From contig JAYESD010000111.1 in assembly GCA_036927565.1 (NCBI GenBank), positions 93,078 through 157,077 of the forward strand: a stretch of 64,000 bases of DNA, read 5' to 3'. The position numbers were made by a program, and so were the translations under genes. The first letter of the stretch is position 1. Each line of letters opens with the position of its first letter. This DNA comes from Tuctoria greenei (lineage: Eukaryota > Streptophyta > Magnoliopsida > Poales > Poaceae). This document shows, in pieces, positions 21,409 through 30,911 of this stretch. A model generated the notes under the pieces. That model was not told the origin of the DNA. It did not search any database and saw only the letters and a program-made list of their open reading frames with translations.

Positions 21409-21416
21409 TATAAAAA
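21409..21416 (+). promoter_or_regulatory. TATA box of Sirevirus 1 5' LTR
   Basis: The sequence is TATAAAAA in the context AACCCTAGTATAAAAAGAGG. The same block is kept at 48265-48272 but deleted from the 3' LTR at 39311-40515. Confidence 0.65.
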
Positions 21417-21817
21417 GAGGTGCACGACCACACAACAATCTGTCTTGACTCCCTGCGCCGTCACACCTCCCAAGAGCCCAGAAATACTTCTCTCCACTCA
21501 TTCTAAAACTAAAAGGATCAAATCTTTGAGGATTAGGGATTGGACAAAGGAGAGAACTTGTTCTACACGATCTTGAGCTCTTGGGTTTGATCTCTCGCAC
21601 ACTCTCATTGATTATTGTACATCTTTTGAGTGTGTTTGGCAGTGTTCATTCGCTGTAATCTTGGGGGAGCCTGTAACACCCTCATTTTCATGCATCATGC
21701 CCTACATGCACTCATATACATGATTAACATTAACCCACAACAAGAGGAACGAGTTTAAAATTGATTCGGAGCATTTAAAATTGATTGGAGCAAAACCACA
21801 CTTAAAACGCAGGAAAG

Positions 21818-22140
21818 TGCGGACTAGTCCGATTTTACTGAGGACTAGTCCGATTTCTCTCTGACTAAAAACGGAGTTGTCCGTTTTTGCTGCGGACTAG
21901 TCCGATTCTTCCCCTGGAAACTTTCGGACTTGTCCGATTTTGTGCGGACTAGTCCGATATTCCATGAATCCTTGGAAATTTGCTAAGTCCCTGGACTTTT
22001 CCGGACTAGTCCGGTGTTCCAGCGGACTTGTCCGTTTTCCTCTCTGTTCAAATTCGGACTTGTTCGATATTTGGCCAGACTTGTCCGATTTTCTCTCTGG
22101 AGGACTTCGGACTAGTCCGGTCCTGTCCGGACTTGTCCGA
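21818..22140 (+). repeat. Sirevirus-type palindrome array inside a gypsy LTR
   Basis: About twelve GGACTAGTCC / GGACTTGTCC palindromes occur in 320 bp. They include intervening TCTCTGACTAAAAACGGA, which matches the Sirevirus spacer TCTCTGACTAAAATCGGA at about 21268-21286. The copy in the 3' LTR is at 27672-27992. Confidence 0.9.
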
Positions 22141-22308
22141 TATTTCGCGACTCCGAGTTGATCTTTTGTTTTACGACTTGTTTCTTGGGTTTCACGTTAA
22201 GTGGGCCTAGGTACATCGTGCGTAACTCTTTTGGAGCCCATGTGGGACTCTAAACCGGCCTCTACTCATCCCAAAACTCGAAATCCATCTAACCCTAGCC
22301 TCCACCTC

Positions 22309-22316
22309 TATATAAA
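22309..22316 (+). promoter_or_regulatory. TATA box of Tekay 5' LTR
   Basis: TATATAAA in CCTCTATATAAACAGCC; the 3' LTR copy is at 28161-28168. The palindrome array lies 170-490 bp upstream of it, in the enhancer position. Confidence 0.65.
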
Positions 22317-24502
22317 CAGCCCCACCCCTTGGTTTGACATCTATTTGCCACTTTTCCACCCACCCAAACCCTAGTTCGTGGGGAGCCACCATCAAGGAGG
22401 GAGGAGAAGATCCCAAGCAAGAGGAAGAAGAGGAGGAAACGAAGGAGGATCAAGATCTCCACCAAGTTTCGTCCTTCACCACCAATTCATCTCCAAGTTC
22501 ATCACCAACCCTAGATCATCAAGATCCAAGTGTTATCTCCAAGTTTCTTGATTCATTGGAGTTCTAAACACCTGGTATACCTTCTATTCTCTTTTCCTTA
22601 CGACAATTCAACCCCTAATCTCCGAATTTACGTCGATCTAGAAAACCCTAATCTGTCGATCTCGTCAAGTGCGGACTTGTCCGGTCCCTAGCGGACTAGT
22701 CCGATCTTCCTAGTTAAATTGTGTTGAATTAATTCTAAAATTTGATCTAATCAACTCCAAACCTGTATAAACTTGTTAAAAGCTATTAGAACTAGTTTGT
22801 TATCATTAAAAGCAATCTAGTAACAAGTTCTACCTTGCATTTGCATCAATCATGCATGTCATGTCATATTGAGTAATATTTGTGCACTCTTTGATTGTGT
22901 TTCTTGTCTTGTATGTTTATTATGTGGATTAGACGGATTTGCGCTAGAAAGTGCTGCGGAGGATCTCCAACATCGAGAGTTCGAAGGCTTTGATCCTGAT
23001 CAACAGCAAGAGCAAGGCAAGTGTCCTTGAAGCATATTGATCCTGTTTTTAAATAAATGTTTTGTTTGCAAACTGCATGCTGTGTCAATTTGATGGGAAT
23101 CCTATGGTAGGAAGTTTACTAGTTTTGTTGACCACCCTTGTCACCTGGAATTTATGGTAGAGAGTCGGGAAGGGTTTTTACCTTTTTGCTTCGCTTAATT
23201 AATTGGGATGGCAAACAACACTACACATTTAATTATGCATCAATGATATTCTGGTTAATGTGAACTGGTTAAATATGGTATGGTAATGGATGATCTAAGC
23301 AAGCCTGGTATGTGGATGGGTTGGATATTATGGTGGTTTGCTTGCTTTAGATCTAAGGACCGGTTCATGCGAGAATAAGCCAGGACTACAGTGCCACCAC
23401 GAGGCCAAGTATGGGTGCAGCGTAGCTGATTAATTAGGGCTTTGCTAGTGCTGTTTGGACCATTGTGGATGCTCGGGGAAGGGGTAGTCGGATTGGGTTT
23501 GTTGATGATTGGTGGGACTACCCTGGGATCCGAATGGCTCAAGAGGGGGCCCTTAGTTAAAGATGTGCTCAGTTGGAGGCATCGCCACCGATGAAACCTC
23601 AGTGGGGTCTAAATAGGCTAGTAATCCCTTTGTAAAGGCTATTTTGTGATCTCTTGGCCATACACCAAAGGAAGTGTAATTGGCATAAGGGAGGTTCTTT
23701 AGTCGCCGACGGGTGATGGAATCACAAACATGTGGGTAAAGAGGTACAAACTCTGCAGAGTTAACTAAAACTATCATGATAGCCGTGCTCCTGGTTATGA
23801 GCACCTGGACAACTTCCATGATTGGAGGGAAATTGGAATTTGGGATGGTTATGGTTTGGTAATGGTTATGGATGGTTATGGATTAATTTCTGGTATTGAA
23901 TATGGTTATTGACGATGGTGAAATCTGGAATTATTGATGATGGTAGTGAATTCGGATTGGTATTATGGTATTACTTATGATTATGATGGGTTTACTTCAC
24001 ATACATATAATATATATATTGCTTTTCAAATGTTTTACTGTACTTTTCAACACTTAGCCATTATTTTTGTCGTCATTTGAATCAGCCACATGTCATACTT
24101 TCCACACTTGCTGAGTACGACATGTACTCACTCTTGCAATCCCCCCCCCCCAACAGTTGCAGGTCAGAATTGTGAGTTTAATGGCGATAATGTGGAGTTC
24201 TAGGCCGTGTTTACCGTCAGCTTTGCCTGTGGTGTTATTGGAGCTGCGCTATCCCTTTTGCTTAGTTTGCTTAGTTGCTTAATTAGTCTATTTCCGCTGC
24301 ATTAGTTGAACTTGTCATTAATATTTATTAGAGCTTGTATTCGAGGATAATATGGTTTGTGTAATAAAATTTGATAATTAATCTTGTTCTGTGGTAATTT
24401 TCTGTATACTCTTTTGTGATTGCACTCGTGTATGTGTGTTGAACATCCTGGGCACACATATGCGTTAGCTTGGTTCAGTTTTTGGAACCCGGCGTCACAG
24501 AT

Positions 24503-24514
24503 TGGTATCAGAGC
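24503..24514 (+). other. Tekay primer-binding site
   Basis: TGGTATCAGAGC, complementary to the 3' end of initiator Met-tRNA, lies three bases after the LTR end. Confidence 0.9.
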
Positions 24515-24770
24515 CACAGGTTGACCGTAGGATGCAGCCTAGATAGAATGGACACTTTAGAGCACATAGGAGCACTCAGGAATCGATGTGTTTTTGCTTG
24601 GAGTGCTGTTTGCTATTTATATTGTTTGCTTGTGTTCTTAATAGAGGATTTTGGGATGCCTTAGCATTGCCATGTCCACCTAGGCTAGTGTAGCTAGTTG
24701 GTTAGCTTCATATCCCTTGATGCATATAGTTGGGGACGTTCTCTAATTCTTACCTATTGCTTTTCTTCAG

Positions 24771-25866
24771 ATGGTGAGGACTCGCAACCAGAGGGATGAC
24801 AATGATGAGGAGGAGAACAATGGAGTGCCTCAAAACAACAATGGGCAAGGATCTACTCAGGGAGGTATCAACATCGAACAGCTATTGGCCATGCAAAACC
24901 AGCTCATGCAGACCATGATACAGACTATGGGACAGCTGCAGGCTGGCAATATCAACAATCAACCCCACATGCCTCCACCGCCACCCCCGCCTCCTCATAA
25001 CCGATTGGGAGAGTTTATGAGGACTAGGCCGCCAACCTTTGCTCAAGCCGCAAACCCTATGGATGCGGATGATTGGCTCAAGTCCGTGGAGAAGAAGCTA
25101 GCCATTGTCCAATGCAGTGACTGGGAGAAGGTCCTGTTCGCTTCTCATCAACTCGTTGGAGCAGCTGCGGATTGGTGGGATGCTTATTGCAATGCTCATG
25201 AGAACCAAGAGAGAATTACTTGGGCCGAATTCAAGGAGAATTTTCGTTCTCATTATGTGCCGAAAGGTGAGTGAATATCTCAATAAATTCACTCAACTCT
25301 CAAGGTATGTGCCTGAGGATGTTAGTCGGGACAGCCGGAAGCAATACTTGTTCATGAGAGGCTTGAACAATGAGATCCAAGTGCAACTAATCAACTGCGA
25401 TTATGCCAATTTTCAGAAACTTGTGGACAAAGCAATTGTGGTTGAGAACAAGATCCGTGAGATGGAGCAAGAAATCAAGAGGAAGGCGCCGTATCAAGGA
25501 CAACAACAAGGAAGTAATGTGCGCCCTTGCTTTGCGCCGCCCAATGCGCCTCATTACAGCTCCTCTATTCCTGCTCAGCGCCCTGGTTATGCTCCACGCC
25601 CAACCCAGTTCGTGCAGCAACGCCCTGTCATGCAAGCACCTAGGCCTCCGATGTCTTATGCACCTCGTGCTGATTTTCCTGGAGCCAATGTTCAAAACCA
25701 AACTCGTCCCAATAATTCTGGTGGAGTTAGGAAGTGTTATAGTTGTGGAGAAGCTGGACACTTTGCGCATCAATGTCCTAAGTCGGGCCTTGGTCAAGGA
25801 AGCAATGCACCGAGGCAAAACCCAAGACCCAATGGAGGACAACCACAAGGAAGCCGTGGACAGTAG
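24771..25866 (+). pseudogene. Tekay gag with a frameshifting internal deletion
   Basis: The ATG at 24771 opens an acidic, Asn/Gln-rich N terminus and a P-rich stretch. The capsid core follows (FMRTRPPTFAQAANPMDADDW, then WEKVLFASHQLVGAAADWW). At 25266 the text HYVPKG runs directly into VSEYLNKFTQLSRYVPEDV in a different frame. About 20 residues expected between them are gone, with GGTGAG at the join. The second frame carries the CCHC knuckle (C-YS-C-GEAG-H-FAHQ-C, about 25735-25776) and ends at TAG 25864-25866, after which protease-integrase continues in the same frame. Gag would form the particle. This copy needs two lesions bypassed. Confidence 0.85.
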
Positions 25867-25884
25867 AATTTTGCTCGTGGCAAC

Positions 25885-27576
25885 GTGAACCATGTATCTA
25901 CGGAGGATGCTCAACAAGCGGATGACGTGGTCATTGGTATGTTTCTCGCCAACTCCAACCCCGCGACTATGTTATTTGATTCTGGAGCATCGCATTCATT
26001 CATTGCATCGAAGTATGTTGCCAAGTATAGTTTGCCTATCTCTCATATGAAGTTTACTATGTTGGTTAAGTCTCCTGGAGGAGAGATGAGGACAAATATA
26101 TTATGTCCAAAAGTAAGCCTTAGAATAAGGGGGGTAGACTTCTCCGGCAACCTTATAGTTTTGGATTCTCAAGGAAAGAGGATCGTTGTGCCTAATGTAA
26201 AGCATATTCGGGAGACAATATTTAAGGAGGCACATGACTCGCCGTACACAATTCATCCCGGGTGTACAAAGATGTACAAGGACTTGAAGACATGCTATTG
26301 GTGGGCCAGCATGAAAAAGGACATAGCCGAATATGTCGCATTGTGTGATGTGTGCCAACGAGTTAAAGCAGAACACCAAAGGCCAGCTGGATTATTGCAG
26401 CCATTAAAGATTCCGAAGTGGAAGTGGGAAGAAATTGGAATGGACTTCATAGTTGGGTTACCAAGTACTCAGTCCGGGTATGACTCGATTTGGGTAATTG
26501 TGGATCGCTTAACCAAGTCAGCTCATTTTGTCCCTGTGAAGACCAAGTATACAGCTGCACGATTGGCCGAAATATACATGGAGCATATTGTGTGTCGACA
26601 TGGAGTCCCTAAGAAGATAGTCTCGGATAGAGGTTCTCAATTTACCTTCAGATTTTGGCAAAAATTGCATGAAGCTTTGGGAATGAGGTTGAATTTTAGT
26701 TCAGCATATCATCCTCAAACGGATGGACAAACCGAGAGGACCAATCAGATTTTGGAGGACATGTTAAGAGCTTGTGCTTTAAAGCATGGGAAAAGTTGGG
26801 ACAAAAGCTTGCCATACGCGGAATTTTCATACAACAATAGTTACCAAGCATGTTTGAAGATGTCACCATATGAAACACTTTATGGAAGGAAGTGTAGGAC
26901 ACCTTTATTCTGGAATGAGGCAGGAGAAACTCAAGTATTTGGTCCGGATGTGTTGCAAGAAGCCGAAAAGCAAGTCCAAATGATTCGTGAAAACTTGAGG
27001 GCAGCCCAATCAAGGCAAAAAGGCTATGCGGATAATAGGAGAAGGAAATTAGCCTTTGAAATAGGAGATTTTGTTTACCTCAAGGTGTCACCAATGAGAG
27101 GTCATAAGAGGTTTCACATAAGAGGGAAGCTTGCACCTCGCTATATTGGACCATTCAAGATTTTGGACAAAAGAGGAGAAGTAGCGTATAAGTTGGAGAT
27201 GCCAGCTCATCTTTCGGATGTACATGATGTCTTTCATGTTTCCCAGCTCAAGAAGTGTTTGAGAGTACCGGAAGAACAAGTGCCAATGGAAGAATTGGAA
27301 CTAGAGGAAGATTTGACGTATGTCGAGCAACCGGTCAAAATCTTGGAAACTAAGCAGAGGGTCACAAGGAACAAGGTCATTAGATGGTGTAAAGTTCAAT
27401 GGAAGCACCATACCGGAAAAGAAGCAACTTGGGAGCTAGAAGATGATCTCAAGAAGGAATTTCCCTATCTCTTCTCTTCCGCGTCGAATCTCGAAGGCGA
27501 GATTCATTTTAAGGGGGGTAGATTTGTAACACCCTCATTTTCATGCATTATGCCCTACATGCACTCATATACATGA
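25885..27576 (+). CDS. In-frame protease-integrase-chromodomain fusion of the Tekay element (RT/RNase H missing)
   Basis: One frame of 563 codons. The protease active site MLFDSGASHSF is at about residues 30-38. The protease stops near D94-Q96 and the text passes at G97-KRIVVPN straight into integrase. The HHCC finger is at about 110-160, followed by the core GMDFIVGL, IVSDRGSQF and TDGQTERTN (D, D, E all present). The RYIGPF module is at about 417 and a chromodomain-like tail (VIRWCKVQWKHHTGKEATWE) near 510-530. The last codons run into the 3' LTR. RT and RNase H, about 700 residues in relatives, are absent without loss of frame. Upstream the frame is continuous with gag except for one TAG (25864-25866). 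The listed start is a GTG; real translation would come from gag. Confidence 0.88.
   Translation: MNHVSTEDAQQADDVVIGMFLANSNPATMLFDSGASHSFIASKYVAKYSLPISHMKFTMLVKSPGGEMRTNILCPKVSLRIRGVDFSGNLIVLDSQGKRIVVPNVKHIRETIFKEAHDSPYTIHPGCTKMYKDLKTCYWWASMKKDIAEYVALCDVCQRVKAEHQRPAGLLQPLKIPKWKWEEIGMDFIVGLPSTQSGYDSIWVIVDRLTKSAHFVPVKTKYTAARLAEIYMEHIVCRHGVPKKIVSDRGSQFTFRFWQKLHEALGMRLNFSSAYHPQTDGQTERTNQILEDMLRACALKHGKSWDKSLPYAEFSYNNSYQACLKMSPYETLYGRKCRTPLFWNEAGETQVFGPDVLQEAEKQVQMIRENLRAAQSRQKGYADNRRRKLAFEIGDFVYLKVSPMRGHKRFHIRGKLAPRYIGPFKILDKRGEVAYKLEMPAHLSDVHDVFHVSQLKKCLRVPEEQVPMEELELEEDLTYVEQPVKILETKQRVTRNKVIRWCKVQWKHHTGKEATWELEDDLKKEFPYLFSSASNLEGEIHFKGGRFVTPSFSCIMPYMHSYT
27511..27522 (+). other. Tekay polypurine tract
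   Basis: AAGGGGGGTAGA lies two bases before the 3' LTR and would prime second-strand synthesis. Confidence 0.8.
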
Positions 27577-30353
27577 TTAACATTAACCCACAATAAGAGG
27601 AACGAGTTTAAAATTGATTCGGAGCATTTAAAATTGATTTGGAGCAAAATCGCACTTAAAACGCAGGAAAGTGCGGACTAGTCCGATTTTACTGAGGACT
27701 AGTCCGATTTCTCTCTGACTAAAAACGGACTTGTCCGTTTTTGCTGCGGACTAGTCCGATTCTGCCCCTGAAAACTTTCGGACTTGTCCGATTTTGTGCG
27801 GACTATCCGATATTCCATGAATCCTTGGAAATTTGATAAGTCCCTGGACTTTTCCGGACTAGTCCGGTGTTAGAGCGGACTTGTCCGTTTTCCGCTCTGT
27901 TCAAATTCGGACTTGTCCGATTTTTGGACAGACTTGTCTGATTTTCTCTCTGGACGACTTCGGACTAGTCCGGTCCGATCCGGACTTGTCCGATATTTCA
28001 CGACTCCGAGTTGATCTTTTGTTTACGACTTGTTTCGTGGGTTTCACGTTAAGTGGGCCTAGGTACGTTGTGCCTAACTCCTTTGGAGCCCATGTGGGAC
28101 TCTAAACCGGCCTCTACTCATCCCAAAACTCGAAATCCATCTAACCCTAGCCTCCACCTCTATATAAACAGCCCCACCCCTTGGTTTGACATCTATTTGC
28201 CACTTTTCCACCCACCCAAACCTCTAGTTCGTGGGGAGCCACCATCAAGGAGGGAGGAGAAGATCCCAAGCAAGTGGGAGAAGAGGAGGAAACGAAGGAG
28301 GATCAAGATCTCCACCAAGTTTCGTCCTTCACCACCAATTCATCTCCAAGTTCATCACCAACCCTAGATCATCAAGATCCAAGTGTTATCTCCAAGTTTC
28401 TTGATTCATTGGAGTTCTAAACACCTGGTATACCTTCTATTCTCTTTTCCTTACGAGAATTCAACCCCTAATCTCCGAATTTACGTCGATCTAGAAAACC
28501 CTAATCTGCCGATCTCGTCAAGTGCGGACTTGTCTGGTCCCTAGCAGACTAGTCCGATCTTCCTAGTTAAATTGTGTTGAATTAATTCTAAAATTTGATC
28601 TAATCAACTCCAAACCTGTATAAACTTGTTGAAAGCTATTAGAACTAGTTAGTTATCATTAAAAGCAATCTAGTAACAAGTTCTACCTTGCATTTGCATC
28701 AATCATGCATGTCATGTCATATTGAGTAATATTTGTGCACTCTTTGATTGTGTTTCTTGTCTTGTATGTTTATTATGTGGATTAGACGGATTTGCGCTAG
28801 AAAGTGCTGTGGAGGATCTCCAGCATCGACAGTTCGAAGGCTTTGATCCTGATCAACAGCAAGAGCAAGGCAAGTGTCCTTGAAGCATATTGGTCCTGTT
28901 TTTAAATAAATGTTTTGTTTGCAAACTGCATGCTGTGTCAATTTGATGGGAATCCTATGGTAGGAAGTTTACTAGTTTTGTTGACCACCCTTGTCACCTG
29001 GAATTTATGGTAGAGAGTCAGGAAGGGTTTTTACCTTTTTGCTTCGCTTAATTAATTGGGATGGCAAACAACACTGCACATTTAATTATGCATCAATGAT
29101 ATTCTGGTTAATGTGAACTGGTTAAATATGGTATGGTAATGGATGATCTAAGCAAGCCTGGTATGTGGATGGGTTGGATGTTATGGTGGTTTGCTTGCTT
29201 TAGATCTAAGGACCGGTTCATGCGAGAATAAGCCAGGACTACAGTGCCACCACGAGGCCAAGTATGGGTGCGGCGTAGCTGATTAATTAGGGCTTTGCTA
29301 GTGCTGTTTGGACCATTGTGGATGCTCGGGGAAGGGGTAGTCGGATTGGGTTTGTTGATGATTGGTGGGACTACCCTGGGATCCGAATGGCTCAAGAGGG
29401 GGCCCTTGGTTGAAGATGTGCTCAGTTGGAGGCATCGCCACCGGTGAAACCTCAGTGGGGTCTAAATAGGCTAGTAATCCCTTTGTAAAGGCTATTTTGT
29501 GATCTCCTGGCCATACACCAAAGGTAGTGTAATTGGCATAAGGGAGGTTCTTTAGTCGCCGACGGGTGATGGAATCACAAACACGTGGGTAAAGAGGTAC
29601 AAACTCTGCAGAGTTAACTAAAACTATCATGATAGCCGTGCTCCCGGTTATGAGCACCTGGACAACTTCCATGATTAGAGGGAAATTGGAATTTGGGATG
29701 GTTATGGTTTGGTAATGGTTATGGATGGTTATGGATTAATTTCTGGTATTGAATATGGTTATTGACGATGGTGAAATCTGGAATTATTGATGATGGTAGT
29801 GAATTCAGATTGGTATTATGGTATTACTTATGATTATGATGGGTTTACTTCACATACATATAATATATATATTGCTTTTCAAATGTTTTACTGTACTTTT
29901 CAGCACTTTGCCATTATTTTTGTCGTCATTTGAATCAGCCACATGTCATACTTTCCACACTTGCTGAGTACGACATGTACTCACTCTTGCAACCCCCCCC
30001 CCCCCAATAGTTGCAGTTCAGAATTGTGAGTTTAATGGCGATAATGTGGAGTTCTAGGCCGTGTCTACCGTCAGCTTTGCCTGTGGTGTTATTGGAGCTG
30101 CGCTATCCCTTTTGCTTAGTTTGCTTAGTTGCTTAATTAGTCTATTTCCGCTGCATTAGTTGAACTTGTCATTAATATTCATTAGAGCTTGTATTCGAGG
30201 ATAATATGGTTTGTGTAATAAAATTTGATAATTAATCTTGTTCTGTGGTAATTTTCTGTATACTCTTTTGTGATTGCACTCGTGTATGTGTGTTGAACAT
30301 CCTGGGCACACATATGTGTTAGCTTGGTTCAGTTTTTGGAACCGGGCGTCACA
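27525..30353 (+). repeat. 3' LTR of the Tekay element
   Basis: 2829 bp, nearly identical to 21672-24499, with the palindrome array at 27672-27992 and a second pair at 28523-28558. It ends GGGCGTCACA, followed by GAGCC. Small indels (for example CCTCTAGTTCG against CCCTAGTTCG) break any ORF shared with the 5' copy. Confidence 0.93.
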
Positions 30354-30358
30354 GAGCC

Positions 30359-30860
30359 CTCAACTTGTGAGAAGGCCCCTTGAACGAGTTATTTACCTCA
30401 TGTGTGATTAGTGATTGAAAATCAGCATCTGTGGCGATTCAACGAGGGAAGGATTGGTGAAGACCCAGTCCTCCGTGGACTCCTCAATGGGGATGTAGGT
30501 TCCTCCGTGGAATCGAACCTCAGGATAAAATCTTGTGTCACATGTACTTGTTCTATTTTCATCATATTCTAGAGTTTGCATAGCCTTGTGTAATTCACAT
30601 TGAAACATTGGATTAAACTTGATAATTGCAATATCTTATTTCACTGTCATAGTACACGTAAGTTGTCAATTGCTTTCCGCTGCATAGACTACTAGAAGTA
30701 AAATTAAGGATCTACTTTGATCTTCAAGTCCGCGTATACCGGACTAGTCCGCACAATAACGGACTAGTCTCGCCTTCATGTATTTGATCTCTTTGTTAAG
30801 TGTTCCAGGGATTTATAAAAGTTCAAAAAGCCTATTCACCCCATCTCTAGGCTGCATTCA
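30359..30860 (+). repeat. 5' LTR of Sirevirus 1, right part
   Basis: It continues the LTR from CTCAACTTGTGAGAAGG to GCTGCATTCA. It holds a pair of palindromes ACCGGACTAGTCCG...CGGACTAGTC at 30738-30771 that is kept at the same distance from the LTR end at 40396-40430 and 48907-48940. Confidence 0.9.
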
Positions 30861-30862
30861 AT

Positions 30863-30874
30863 TGGTATCAGAGC
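30863..30874 (+). other. Sirevirus 1 primer-binding site
   Basis: TGGTATCAGAGC lies two bases after the LTR end, matching initiator Met-tRNA. Confidence 0.9.
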
Positions 30875-30911
30875 CAAACTCTTCAAAAGAGACTCATCGC
30901 TCGAAGAGACG

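Larger units (their letters stand above)
20767..21671 (+). repeat. 5' LTR of Sirevirus 1, left part (split by Tekay insertion)
   Basis: This is the first 905 bp of the LTR up to GGGGAGCC. It carries about a dozen GGACTAGTCC/GGACAAGTCC/GGACTTGTCC palindromes between 21012 and 21368 and a TATA box at 21409-21416. The remaining 502 bp is at 30359-30860, for a total of 1407 bp. Confidence 0.9.
21672..24499 (+). repeat. 5' LTR of the Tekay element
   Basis: 2828 bp, starting TGTAACACCCTC and ending GGCGTCACA. It contains a palindrome array (21818-22140), a TATA box (22309-22316), two more palindromes at 22671-22704 and a run of ATGGTTATGG-type short repeats (about 23840-23990). Confidence 0.93.
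21672..30353 (+). mobile_element. Tekay/Del-type chromovirus, non-autonomous (RT and RNase H deleted)
   Basis: This 8682-bp element has two LTRs of 2828 and 2829 bp (TGTAACACCC...GCGTCACA) and target duplication GAGCC at 21667-21671 and 30354-30358. The primer site is TGGTATCAGAGC at 24503-24514 and the polypurine tract AAGGGGGGTAGA at 27511-27522. The internal part is only 3.0 kb, against 5-6 kb in complete relatives. It holds gag, protease, integrase and a chromodomain-like tail, but no RT or RNase H. In the opening 140 bp the LTRs differ at about five sites, so the insertion is younger than its host Sirevirus. Confidence 0.93.

Noticed and set aside
21012..22140. Regularly repeated short palindromes that could be read as a CRISPR array
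   Set aside because: Spacing and motif centres vary, the setting is plant retrotransposon LTRs, and there are no cas genes. They fit LTR palindromes.
22334..22567. 77-codon ORF in the Tekay 5' LTR just after the TATA box
   Set aside because: The 3' LTR copy has small indels that change the frame, so no constraint is visible. It is leader sequence.
22864..23819. ORFs on the minus strand of the Tekay LTR, repeated at 28717-29672
   Set aside because: The repetition is due to LTR duplication. The peptides have no recognisable domain.
24471..24514. TGGTATCAGAGCC sites considered as tRNA gene fragments
   Set aside because: They are primer-binding sites directly after LTR ends. No cloverleaf can be formed around them.
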